A stretch of 64,000 nucleotides of DNA from Azospirillum brasilense (GTDB lineage Bacteria; Pseudomonadota; Alphaproteobacteria; Azospirillales; Azospirillaceae). This document shows positions 51,823 to 59,947 of this stretch, in pieces; the first letter of the stretch is position 1, and each line of letters begins with the position of its first letter. The position numbers were made by a program, and so were the translations under genes. The stretch is taken from contig NZ_VITH01000017.1 of the NCBI RefSeq assembly GCF_007827815.1, positions 62,001-126,000 on the forward strand, given 5' to 3'. Below the pieces are notes generated by a model. It was not told the origin of the DNA. It did not search any database and was given only the letters and a program-made list of their open reading frames with translations.

Positions 51823-52458
51823 TCAGCTTCGAAGGTGCTGCAAGAGGAAGTTGCGGGCCTCCAAGAGTTGACTCATCCGCTCGGCGCTGGAGAGCAGGCC
51901 GGTGTCGGGGTGGAAGATCGGGGCCAGCGTGCGGAAGCGGCTGTTCACCACCTGTGGGTCAAGGCCCCATTCGTGGGTGAAGCCCAGCACGTAGGTGGCC
52001 TGCCAGGGCTTGCGGATCGGCTGGCGCAGCGGGCGGAAGGCCAGGGTCTCCAGCGCCGCGGTCAACTGTTCCAGCCGCAGGCGGCAGCGGCTCATCTCGC
52101 TTTCCACGGCGTTCAGTTCGCCCGCGGTGATGAGATGCGCGCCGTCGTCGTTGCCGATGGTGGCGGCGACCCAGGCGGCCTTGCGCACGGTCGCCGCGTC
52201 GAGCGGCGTGGCGTGGCGCACGCGCAGCTTCGGCACGACCCGCACGCGGCGGGTGCCGCCGTTCTTCAGCGTCACGGTGCGGTGGGAAACGTCCACCGGC
52301 TCCGGGCTGCCGGGATCGGGCAGATGGGTCAGCGCCTCCGGCCCGACCAGCGTCAGGCAGGAGCGGATCAGGGCGGGCACCGTCATGCCGCGCGCCGTCG
52401 CCGCGGAGTCCACGGCGGCGTAAAGGGCATGCTGACAGGGTGCGGTGATGGTGGGCAA
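51823..52458 (-). CDS. J-domain-like protein in T6SS operon
   Basis: Protein of 211 aa. The C-terminal 60 residues look like a J domain: a helix ending FRTLAPI, the invariant HPD in IFHPDTGLLSS (about residues 182-185), then a helix ERMSQLLEARNFLLQHL. The N-terminal 45 residues (QHALYAAVDSAATARGMTVP) could be a small helical domain, and a middle segment with an Arg-rich coiled part follows. J domains recruit Hsp70 partners. Here it stands just upstream of tssB in the same direction, so it might aid folding or recycling of sheath or effector proteins. This role is inference. Confidence 0.75.
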   Translation of the reverse strand: MPTITAPCQHALYAAVDSAATARGMTVPALIRSCLTLVGPEALTHLPDPGSPEPVDVSHRTVTLKNGGTRRVRVVPKLRVRHATPLDAATVRKAAWVAATIGNDDGAHLITAGELNAVESEMSRCRLRLEQLTAALETLAFRPLRQPIRKPWQATYVLGFTHEWGLDPQVVNSRFRTLAPIFHPDTGLLSSAERMSQLLEARNFLLQHLRS

Positions 52459-52586
52459 AGGGCCTCCGGGTACGCACGGCGGTAGTGCCCCGCAAGGTGT
52501 GCGATGGCGGGCCGCCGCGGAACGCCTTGTTGGTCCACTCCCGGAGTCACGCTGCCGGAACTGCGTCCGTTGCGGAGCGAAGGCGG

Positions 52587-52901
52587 TCAGGCGCCTTTGC
52601 CGCCGCGCATTTCCTCCATCACGGCGCGGATGCCGGTCTCCAGCGCCCGGGCGCGGCGGCGCTGCCGCTCCTCCCGCCGCGTCGCCTCCTGCGCCTCGCC
52701 GCGCAGGCGGTCCACCTCCTCGACCAACGAGGGGGCGACGGTGCCGCGGTCGGTGTAGAACAGCCCGACCTGGATGACCTCGTAGAGGGAGGTGCCAGCG
52801 GGCATCAGCCGCTCCAGCGCGGAGAGGGCGGCCAGCCGCTCGCCGGGGGAATCGCTGCGCAGCCGGGCGAGGATCGCGTGCAGGCGGGCATCCTGGTTCA
52901 T
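52587..52901 (-). CDS. Small uncharacterised protein at head of T6SS operon
   Basis: Unrecognised protein of 104 aa. The first half is helical (DARLHAILARLRSD, ERLAALSALERLMPAG). The second half is a charged coiled-coil-like segment, VEEVDRLRGEAQEATRREER. No membrane segment or signal peptide is seen. The ATG at 52901 lacks a clear ribosome binding site, and the frame is open further upstream. It is the first minus-strand gene facing the divergent promoter region and probably belongs to the T6SS operon, 128 bp before the J-domain gene. The next half of the locus starts on the other side. Confidence 0.6.
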   Translation of the reverse strand: MNQDARLHAILARLRSDSPGERLAALSALERLMPAGTSLYEVIQVGLFYTDRGTVAPSLVEEVDRLRGEAQEATRREERQRRRARALETGIRAVMEEMRGGKGA

Positions 52902-53082
52902 GATGGCCGGTTCATGATGGAGCGCGCCCTTTCTGGTTGGCTGGTCCGGTTGGCCGGTCTGGTTCGCCGGGGGAGTATCGCAGGGGCCGGGGAGCGGCAA
53001 AAGCAGATCAGACCAAGTTGGGCCAATCTGAACGGGATGCCCCCAAGGAAAGCCGCTATAGCCGGACCCTGGGAGGCTGGCC
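52902..53082. promoter_or_regulatory. Divergent promoter region of the two T6SS half-operons
   Basis: This 181-bp spacer must hold the start signals for both directions. It contains an inverted repeat TCAGA-N14-TCTGA (53008-53031) including ATCAGACCAAGTTGGG. A related TTCGGACCAA occurs before the DUF4280 gene (39382) and before the second SPOR gene (58960). No convincing -24/-12 promoter is visible. Confidence 0.5.
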
Positions 53083-53832
53083 ATGCTCTACGGTTTCGGG
53101 CGTCTGGCGCTTGTGTTGTGGCTGTGCGCCGTGGGCGGGCAGGCGTTCACCCTGTTCGCCTTTCACAACGCGGTGGCGGAGGCACACACGGCGGAAATCG
53201 CCGCGCGCGCATCGGCGCTGGCCAGCCGCGTGGCGGCCAGTGCTGCGGAGCGCGCCGCCATCGGCTTTCCACTCGCCGACCAGAACGACCTGCAAAGGCT
53301 GATCGAAGTGGCCTCCACCGGCGGTGGGGGCGTGCGGCTCTACGTGGTGGACCCGCGCGGGACCGTGCTGTTCGCCACCGCCCAGGCGGCGGGAACACCG
53401 GTGCCGGCCTCCTGGATGGGCGGCGCCGCGGGGTTGCCGACGGAGCCCTGGGACCTCGCCGACCGCGACGGTGTGCTGGTCGGCGTGCCGGTGGCCGACG
53501 CCCTGGGCAAACCGGCCGGCGCCGTGCTGGGTCTCGCCCCGCAGCAGGACGCGCGGGTTGAGGTCCTGGCCGCGCTGCGCGAGACCGCCACGGTCACCGC
53601 CGTCTTCCTGGCCGCCATCGCGATCCTTGCCGTTCTGGGCACGCGGCTTCTGCTGTCGGGCGTCTGCCGGTCCGTTATGGAGCGGACGGCCTTCTACGCC
53701 GCCGAGGCGCGGCAGCTTCAGGCCGACGCGCCTGCCGTCGCGGTGGGCGATCCGGCGCTGTCCGCCGTCCTGGCCGGGCTGCGCGCGGCGGAGACCGAGG
53801 CCGCCCGCATCGACGGGGAGGTGCTGCGATGA
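53083..53832 (+). CDS. Membrane protein with periplasmic Cache-like sensor domain, T6SS-linked
   Basis: Unrecognised protein of 249 aa. A first hydrophobic helix (LALVLWLCAVGGQAFTLFAF, residues about 8-27), a periplasmic domain to about residue 170 with RLYVVDPRGTVLFATA, typical of single Cache/PAS-like sensors, a second helix (VTAVFLAAIAILAVLGTRLL, about 175-196), and a short cytoplasmic tail. There is no kinase or other output domain. Its stop overlaps the next start (ATGA). It probably works with the following two proteins, which share the TM-periplasmic-TM plan. It heads the plus-strand T6SS half. Confidence 0.7.
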   Translation: MLYGFGRLALVLWLCAVGGQAFTLFAFHNAVAEAHTAEIAARASALASRVAASAAERAAIGFPLADQNDLQRLIEVASTGGGGVRLYVVDPRGTVLFATAQAAGTPVPASWMGGAAGLPTEPWDLADRDGVLVGVPVADALGKPAGAVLGLAPQQDARVEVLAALRETATVTAVFLAAIAILAVLGTRLLLSGVCRSVMERTAFYAAEARQLQADAPAVAVGDPALSAVLAGLRAAETEAARIDGEVLR

Positions 53833-55772
53833 CCCGCCCCGTGACTCCATTCCCTCTGCGCGGCGTGTTGCGGCGCTTCATCCCGCTGATGGCGGTGGTG
53901 GTCGTCGTGCCCTGGCTCGCCACTCTGGCGGCGGCGTTGATCGCTGCGGCGGGGCTGGCCGACCGGGGAACCGCCTCCCGCGCCGAGATCGTCGGGACGG
54001 GCATCGCCCATGACCTGGAGAAGGCGCTGGCCCTCGGCCTGCCGCTCGACCGCATGGCCGGGATGGACGATTATCTGGGCGAGGCCGGCGCGGTCTTCCC
54101 GGAGATCAGGCTGATCCTGGTGGTGGACGGCGCCGGCCGTCCCCTGTTCCAGAAATCCGACGCGGCGCGGCCCGACCTGTCGGTGCGGCTGGTGCCGGCG
54201 GAAACCGACTGGTCCGCGCTGGGGCTGGTCCTGCAACGCTTTCCCATCCGCCAGGGCGCCGCCACCGCGGGCGAGGTCCTTCTCGGCCGCAGCGCCGTGG
54301 CGCAGCCGGCCAACGCGCCGCGCATCCTGATCGACTTCGCGGTGGCGCTGAGCATCGCGCTGGCGCTCGGTGGGCTGGCACTGCGCACCATGCTGAACGC
54401 CCAGGTGATGGCGCCGCTGCGGCTGGCGGCCTCGCTGGAGGCCAACCTGGCGCGCTCCGCCTACGACCGCATCGCTCCGCCGGTGGAGCAGAGCTTGATC
54501 GGCACCCTGCTGGCCGAGATGAACCGGGTGGTAACCGGCGTGAACGACCGCTTCGCCCGCCTGCGCAGCTATCTGGCCGAGGTGCGCGACCTCAGCTTCA
54601 ACAAGGACGCCGCGGCGGAGGTGGCGCCGCTGATCGAGCGGATCGAGCGGCTGGGCCGCTTCTCGCCCGACCGGCTGACCGCGCTGGCCCCGCCGGACGC
54701 CGGGTCGCTGCCCTACGCCACCGCCTTCTGCGCGGGTGTGGGAACGGCCGTCGCCGCGGCGGTCGCGGCCCGGCACCTGCCGCCGGGCGTGGCGCTCGGC
54801 GGGGTGGTTCTGGGCATGGCCGCGGCGGTTCCGCTCGCCCTGGCGCTCGGCCGCCGCGCGCCCGTCGCCGGGGCGCTGGCGCTGGGTGGCTGGGCGCTGC
54901 TGAGCGGGCTGGGCGACGGGACAGCCGTATGGCTGGCCGGCGCGGTGCTGGGCGGTCTGTTCGCCGCACTTCCCTTCCAGGCGGCGCGTCCCGCCGCGGA
55001 AAGCCTGCGCGCCGGGCCGGCGGTGTCCGCCGCCGGTGGTCTGGTCGTCGGGACGGGGCTGTCGGTCCTGTGCCTTGGCGGTGCCGTGCCGGGTGTCCTC
55101 ATGGCCGGAGCGGTGCTGTCCGGGCTAGCCGGCCTCCTGGCCGCCGTCCGGCTGGAGCGGCGGACCGGCGTGACCCTGCCGCGGGCGACCCTGCGCTCCC
55201 TGCTGGCGGTGGACCGCTGGTGGACGGAGGGCGCGGTGCGTCCCAAGGGCTGGGGGCTGTGGCTGGTCACCGCGCTGGCTCTGGCGGTGTTGAGCCGGGC
55301 TGACGGCGGCGGGGCGATGGACGCTCGCCGGGTCGCGGAACTCCTCTGGCTGCACGCCACCCCGGCCTGGCTGGCCGCCGCGCTGGTCGCGGTCCTGGTG
55401 CCGCGGAGCGCCGCGCCGTTGTTGAGCCTGGGGGGGACGGCGGCGGTCGGCCTGCTCCTGGCGCTCGGCCCGGTCGAGCCGGGGACCGCCGTCGCGCTCG
55501 CCGTCGCGGCGGCGCTCGGTGCCGGGCACGCGGGCTTCGCGGTGTCGGGCGATTGGGGAGGCATGACCGCGGCGCGGGCCGCGCTGACCCTGGCCGGAAC
55601 GCTCGGCGCGCTCTGGCTGTCCGGCGGCAGCACTCCCATGGTCGCCGCGGGCACGCTGCCCTCGCTCGCCTTGCTTGCCGGGATCGCCGCCGTGCCGCCG
55701 TTGCTCCTGACCCTGTGGCGCCACGCCGCACCGCGCCGGCGCGTTCCGGTCGACGGGGAGGCCGCGCGATGA
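53829..55772 (+). CDS. Sensor-like protein fused to a multi-span membrane domain, T6SS-linked
   Basis: Unrecognised protein of 647 aa. Residues 1-190 repeat the plan of the upstream gene: helix (FIPLMAVVVVVPWLATLAAA), periplasmic region with RLILVVDGAGRPLFQKSDAA, second helix (IDFAVALSIALALGGLAL). A HAMP-like segment with MAPLRLAASLEANLA follows. From about residue 295 there are roughly ten hydrophobic segments rich in Ala, Gly, Leu and Val, resembling half of a transporter or a membrane receptor domain. No transporter signature is certain. Start and stop overlap both neighbours by 4 nt, indicating coupled translation. The combination looks unusual and function is unknown. Confidence 0.7.
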   Translation: MTRPVTPFPLRGVLRRFIPLMAVVVVVPWLATLAAALIAAAGLADRGTASRAEIVGTGIAHDLEKALALGLPLDRMAGMDDYLGEAGAVFPEIRLILVVDGAGRPLFQKSDAARPDLSVRLVPAETDWSALGLVLQRFPIRQGAATAGEVLLGRSAVAQPANAPRILIDFAVALSIALALGGLALRTMLNAQVMAPLRLAASLEANLARSAYDRIAPPVEQSLIGTLLAEMNRVVTGVNDRFARLRSYLAEVRDLSFNKDAAAEVAPLIERIERLGRFSPDRLTALAPPDAGSLPYATAFCAGVGTAVAAAVAARHLPPGVALGGVVLGMAAAVPLALALGRRAPVAGALALGGWALLSGLGDGTAVWLAGAVLGGLFAALPFQAARPAAESLRAGPAVSAAGGLVVGTGLSVLCLGGAVPGVLMAGAVLSGLAGLLAAVRLERRTGVTLPRATLRSLLAVDRWWTEGAVRPKGWGLWLVTALALAVLSRADGGGAMDARRVAELLWLHATPAWLAAALVAVLVPRSAAPLLSLGGTAAVGLLLALGPVEPGTAVALAVAAALGAGHAGFAVSGDWGGMTAARAALTLAGTLGALWLSGGSTPMVAAGTLPSLALLAGIAAVPPLLLTLWRHAAPRRRVPVDGEAAR

Positions 55773-57793
55773 CCGGTCTTCGCCAGCGCATGACGGTGGC
55801 CGCCGCCGCGGTGGTCCTTGCCGTGCTCGTCACTGCCGCGGTCTTCGCCCTGCTGCGCATCGAGAGCGGAGCCACCCGCCACGCCGAGGACGAGGGGCGG
55901 ATGACCCTGCGGCTGTGGGAAGGGCTGCTCGATCAGTCCGCCGCGGCCGCGCGGGTGGCGGTGGGCGACCCCCGCCTGAGCGACGCCCTGGAACGCGGCA
56001 ACGCCGCGGCGGCGGCCGAACGGCTCGGCGCGCTGGGATTCACGGCGGCGACGGTGGTCAACGGCGCGGGGCAGACCCTGCTCGCCGTCCCGGCCGACCA
56101 GCCGATCCGCCTTCTCGACGAGCGGCGCATCGGGCAGGTGCTGGCCCGCAACGACACGCAGGACGGTCTGGTGCTGACCGGCGGTGCCGCGCAGCTTCTG
56201 CTCACCCGCCCCCTCGGCGCGCAACGGCCGGCCGACCGGGCGCTGGTCGCCATCCGTCCACTGACCGGCAGCCTGGAGGCGCTGGCCGGCGTCCTCGGCG
56301 GCTCCGCTTTCCTGGTCGGCAGCGACGGCACGTTGTACGGCCACGCCGGGCCGTTGGCCTGGGCCGACGTGCGTCCCGCCGCGGAGCGCGGCGAGGAGGT
56401 GCAGGCGACCATCGGCGCCCGCGGCTACGGCGTGCGCAAGCTGCGCCTGCCCAAGATCGCCGGGACGGAGGGGGACGGCACGCTGTACCTCGTCACCGTG
56501 CGCGAGACCACGCTGGCCGCCATGGCCGACAGCCTGCTGGACAGCTCCGCCATCCTCGTGGTGCTGATGGTGCTGGTGGCGGGGACGCTGGGGCTGGACT
56601 GGTACTTCCGGCGCGTCTTCACGCCGGTCTACGCCTCCATGTCCGCCTTGTCGGCCCTGGCCGCGGGTGACACCGGCGTCGCCGTGCTGGGGGCGGAGCG
56701 CAGCGACGAGGCCGGGCAACTCGCCCGCACCGTCGAGGTCTTCCGCAGCCGCAGCCGCGCGCTGCGCGACGCCGAGGAGCGGCGCGCCCGCCACTGGCTG
56801 CGCCAGCAGTCCTTCATCCGGCGCCAGATGCTGCGCCTGTCGGAAACCCTGCCGGAGCAGGGGCGGCGGGAGCTTCTCGCCGACCTCGCCCGCATCGAAG
56901 CGGCGTCGGAGGGCCGGACGCCCTGCGCCCGCACCGACGACCCCGGCGCGCTTGCCGTCGCCTTCGAGGTGATGGCGGAACGCGTGCGCGACCAGCACAC
57001 CGCACTCGACGGCATGGTCCGCCAGCTTCAATCGGCGTTGGACACCCGGACCGAGCTTGTGGAACTGCAAAAACAGTTCGAGATCGCCCGGCGCATGCAG
57101 GCGGCCATCCTGCCGCCCGACCTGACCACCGCCCCCGACCTGGAGGCGTCGGGCCTGATGCGCCCGGCGGCGGAGTTCGACGGCAGCTTCTACGACTTTT
57201 TCCTGACGGTGGACGGGTCGCTGGTGGTGCTGATTGGACAGGTGTCCGGCGGCGGGCTGGCCGCCGGCTTCATGACGGTCACGGCGCGCGCCGCGCTGCG
57301 GACGCTGGCGGCGGCCGGGCTCGGGCCGGCGGCCTGCCTGACCGGCGCCAACCGGCTGCTGGCGGCGGACAACGCCGCCGGTCTGTCGATCGGGCTCGCC
57401 ATGGGCATCGTGTCGCCGCGCTCGCGCCGGCTGGTCTTCGCCGCGGCGGGCGTGCCGGAGCCCTTCCTGCTGCGGCGTTTCGGCGACGTGGTGGACCTGC
57501 CGGTGGCGGCCAACCCGCCGCTCGGCCTCGACCCCGCGATGACGGCGGTGGAAACCGCGCTCGACCTGCCGGTGCCCTCCACGCTGGTGCTGTGCAACGG
57601 CGGGCTGCTGGACGGCGAGAACCGCTTCGGCGTCGCCTTCGGGCGGGCGCGGCTGACCGGCATCCTCGGCAACCTCGACAACCTGTCCTCGGCCAGCGTC
57701 ACCGCGGCGGTGTCCGCCGGGCTGGCCGAGCATGGCGGCGGTGCCGCGATGGCGGTGGACCGGCTGTGCGTCGCCCTGCGGGTGCGGGCATGA
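55769..57793 (+). CDS. Membrane protein with HAMP and degenerate SpoIIE/PP2C-like domain (probable pseudophosphatase)
   Basis: Protein of 674 aa: helix at about 9-29, periplasmic sensor domain (30-255), helix at 259-277, HAMP-like linker (280-335), coiled coil with LQKQFEIARRMQAAILPPDL, and a SpoIIE/RsbU-like domain from about 450. The fold is recognisable, but metal ligands are changed. The usual GGDFYD reads DGSFYD (Ser473), the usual GDVSGHG reads GQVSGGG (Gln491), and the usual TDG reads NGG (Gly611). Loss of these acidic residues argues against Mn/Mg-dependent phosphatase activity, so a binding or scaffold role is likely. It is coupled to the genes on both sides and may pass an envelope signal to the T6SS. 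Confidence 0.82.
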   Translation: MTGLRQRMTVAAAAVVLAVLVTAAVFALLRIESGATRHAEDEGRMTLRLWEGLLDQSAAAARVAVGDPRLSDALERGNAAAAAERLGALGFTAATVVNGAGQTLLAVPADQPIRLLDERRIGQVLARNDTQDGLVLTGGAAQLLLTRPLGAQRPADRALVAIRPLTGSLEALAGVLGGSAFLVGSDGTLYGHAGPLAWADVRPAAERGEEVQATIGARGYGVRKLRLPKIAGTEGDGTLYLVTVRETTLAAMADSLLDSSAILVVLMVLVAGTLGLDWYFRRVFTPVYASMSALSALAAGDTGVAVLGAERSDEAGQLARTVEVFRSRSRALRDAEERRARHWLRQQSFIRRQMLRLSETLPEQGRRELLADLARIEAASEGRTPCARTDDPGALAVAFEVMAERVRDQHTALDGMVRQLQSALDTRTELVELQKQFEIARRMQAAILPPDLTTAPDLEASGLMRPAAEFDGSFYDFFLTVDGSLVVLIGQVSGGGLAAGFMTVTARAALRTLAAAGLGPAACLTGANRLLAADNAAGLSIGLAMGIVSPRSRRLVFAAAGVPEPFLLRRFGDVVDLPVAANPPLGLDPAMTAVETALDLPVPSTLVLCNGGLLDGENRFGVAFGRARLTGILGNLDNLSSASVTAAVSAGLAEHGGGAAMAVDRLCVALRVRA

Positions 57794-58437
57794 GGGCCGG
57801 CGGACTTCCGTTCCCTCTCCCGGGGCGGGAGAGGGCTTGGCGGGCGGGGCGCCTTTTCGCCGGTGTTCTGGGATTGATGGGCGCCCTGCTCGCCGGGCCG
57901 GCGGCGGCGGAGCTGGCCCCGGCGTCCGAAGGCGGACCGGCGCTGTTCCAATGCAGCCGCTACCTGCGCAACGGGGAGGCGCTCTACGGCATCCCGCCGG
58001 GCATCCTGCACGCCATGAGCGTCGTCGAATCCGGGCGGGCCGGGACGCCCTGGCCCTGGGCGCTGAACGTCTCCGGCCGCCCGCACTATCCGGCGACGCG
58101 GCGCGAGGCGCTGCGGCTGATGCAGGACGGCGAGGGCGGCCTGCGCGGCGACGTGGCGGTCGGCTGCATGCAGATCCACACGCGCTGGCACGCGGGTTCC
58201 TTCGCGGGTGGCGAGGACATGCTGGACCCCGCGGTCAACGTCGCTTACGCCGCCCGCTTCCTGCGGGAGCTGTACGACCGCCACGGCTCCTGGACGGAGG
58301 CGGTGCGCCGCTACCACGCCAGCGACCCGGCGGCGCAGGACACCTACCTCTGCCTCGTGCTCGACCGGCGGGTGCGGCTCGGCTACCAGCGCGAGACGGC
58401 GGAGATGCGGCGGCTGTGCGGCGGTCCGGACTCATGA
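57790..58437 (+). CDS. Lytic transglycosylase SLT-fold protein, T6SS-linked
   Basis: Exported lysozyme-like protein of 215 aa. A hydrophobic signal (about residues 22-40, ending PAAA) is followed by a domain with the catalytic glutamate Glu80 in ILHAMSVVESGR, then GDVAVGCMQIHTRWH and NVAYAARFLRELYDRHGSW, as in family 1 lytic transglycosylases. The ATG overlaps the previous stop. The first 15 residues come from a small palindrome (57813-57835), so the true start may be further on. In a T6SS operon such an enzyme may open the peptidoglycan for the membrane complex, as MltE does in E. coli. Confidence 0.83.
   Translation: MRAGGLPFPLPGRERAWRAGRLFAGVLGLMGALLAGPAAAELAPASEGGPALFQCSRYLRNGEALYGIPPGILHAMSVVESGRAGTPWPWALNVSGRPHYPATRREALRLMQDGEGGLRGDVAVGCMQIHTRWHAGSFAGGEDMLDPAVNVAYAARFLRELYDRHGSWTEAVRRYHASDPAAQDTYLCLVLDRRVRLGYQRETAEMRRLCGGPDS
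57813..57835. repeat. Short palindrome related to the dispersed GC-rich repeats
   Basis: CCCTCTCCCGGGGCGGGAG followed by AGGG is an inverted repeat with 9-bp arms, the same core as in the intergenic repeats. It lies inside the N-terminal codons of the lytic transglycosylase gene. Confidence 0.55.
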
Positions 58438-58447
58438 GCGCGGTGCC

Positions 58448-58954
58448 ATGAAGAAACTTCTGATCGGCGTTCTGGCGCTGCTGCTCCTCCTGGTGGCCTT
58501 CGCGGGCGGCTATTTCCTGGCGGGCGGGGGCTTGCCCGGCGCCGCGGACGACCCCGCGCCCGCCGAAGCGAACGCCGCGTCCGCCGCCGCGCCACAGGAG
58601 GCGGCGAAGGCGGAGCCGGAGAAGGCCGCTCCGGCCGCGGTCCCGGTCCGCCCGGTCGCGACCGTGAAGGCGCCCACGGCGCGCTTCTCCATCGAACTCG
58701 GCGTCTTCCGCTCCGCCGGGAACGCACAGGACTTCGCGATGGCGCTGGCCGGGCGGGGCCTGCCGGTGGAGATCGTCGAGACCATGGACGCCGCCGGCGG
58801 GCAGTGGCACCGCGTGCGCGCCGGCGCCTTCGCCGATCGCTGGCAGGCCGAGGCTCGCCGCCCGTCCTTCGAGCGGACCGCCGGGATCGGCGGTGTGGTG
58901 GTCGAGGAACCGCTTCCCGCTGCCCAGCCCGGGAAGGCCGGCGGCGGCGAATGA
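58448..58954 (+). CDS. SPOR-domain membrane protein 1, T6SS-linked
   Basis: Bitopic protein of 168 aa. One N-terminal helix (KKLLIGVLALLLLLVAFAGG), an Ala/Pro/Glu linker (about 30-75), and a periplasmic SPOR domain (about 78-155) with FSIELGVFRSAGNAQDFAMA and QWHRVRAGAFADRWQAEA. SPOR domains bind glycan strands lacking stem peptides. It follows the lytic transglycosylase after 10 bp, an arrangement in which the enzyme could make the binding site. The ATG at 58448 has no strong ribosome binding site, but the hydrophobic start fits. Confidence 0.82.
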   Translation: MKKLLIGVLALLLLLVAFAGGYFLAGGGLPGAADDPAPAEANAASAAAPQEAAKAEPEKAAPAAVPVRPVATVKAPTARFSIELGVFRSAGNAQDFAMALAGRGLPVEIVETMDAAGGQWHRVRAGAFADRWQAEARRPSFERTAGIGGVVVEEPLPAAQPGKAGGGE

Positions 58955-59171
58955 TCCAGTTCGGACCAACGGGGTAACCCGCCGGATTTGCGGGCTTCTC
59001 CGCACGGCGGGGCAGGCCTCCGGGTCATCGCCGCGAAACCCCCGCGGGACTACGCCAGAACGAACCAGACAGCGCGCGGATTTGGGCCGCCGGGATGCTT
59101 CTATCAGGCTGGGCCGCCACCCCGCACGGCGAGCGGTCCGCCCGACGGTTTCTTCCCCAGGAATTCCCGCG

Positions 59172-59942
59172 ATGACCACGATCACGCTCGGACGATGGCA
59201 GGTGGCGGCTCTGGCCGCCGGCGTCGCCGTGCTGACCGTCGTGGCCCTGCTGCTCGGCGCGGTGATGGCGGCGCTGATCCTGACGGGCGGCGATGGCGGT
59301 GGCGCACCGGTGGCGTCCGCACCCGCCTCCGCCGCCGCTTCCTCCATGGCATCCGCCGGAGCGCCCGCGGCCGGCGGCGGGCTGGGCGCGATGGCGCGCA
59401 GCAGCGTCGCCGACAGCTTCGAGGCCCGCCAGGGCGTGATCGAGACGGCGGACATCTTCAGCGACCAGGCGCGTGGACGGGCGATCTCCGCCACCGAACC
59501 GGTGACCCGCGGCGCCGCTGACGCGGCCCGCCGCCTCCTGCCCGGCTGGATGGCCGGCACGGCCGCCCACGTCATCGAGAAGACCGGCTACCGCGTCACC
59601 GAGTTCGCCGGCAACAGCGTGGAGGGCATCGTCGAGGACACGCTGAACGACCGGCTGGACGCGATGAAGGACGGCGGGGCGGCGCCGATCCGCCACTACG
59701 CCATCGAACTCGGACGCTTCGCCACCCCGGCCAACGCGGAGTCCTTCGCCGCCGCCGCCGCCCAGCGCGGCGTGCGCGGCACGGTCGATTTCGCGCCGCT
59801 GCCCGGCGGCAATGCCCCCTACGCCGTGCGCACCGGACGCTACGCCGCGGCCGATGAGGCCGCCCGCGCGCTGGACGCGCTGACGCGGGCCAATGGGGTG
59901 TCCGGAACCGTCGTCACCCTTGCCGAAGCGGGAGAGCGCTGA
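59172..59942 (+). CDS. SPOR-domain membrane protein 2, T6SS-linked
   Basis: Bitopic protein of 256 aa with one N-terminal helix (WQVAALAAGVAVLTVVALLL, about 9-28). An Ala/Gly/Ser segment follows, then a helical middle part containing SVADSFEARQGVIETADIFS, and a C-terminal SPOR domain (about 172-250) with HYAIELGRFATPANAESFAA and APYAVRTGRYAAADEAARAL. It is followed after 5 bp by tssJ, so it surely belongs to the secretion operon. The 217-bp gap upstream may contain a secondary promoter. It is a candidate peptidoglycan anchor for the membrane complex, whose TssL lacks such a domain. Confidence 0.82.
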   Translation: MTTITLGRWQVAALAAGVAVLTVVALLLGAVMAALILTGGDGGGAPVASAPASAAASSMASAGAPAAGGGLGAMARSSVADSFEARQGVIETADIFSDQARGRAISATEPVTRGAADAARRLLPGWMAGTAAHVIEKTGYRVTEFAGNSVEGIVEDTLNDRLDAMKDGGAAPIRHYAIELGRFATPANAESFAAAAAQRGVRGTVDFAPLPGGNAPYAVRTGRYAAADEAARALDALTRANGVSGTVVTLAEAGER

Positions 59943-59947
59943 ACGCC

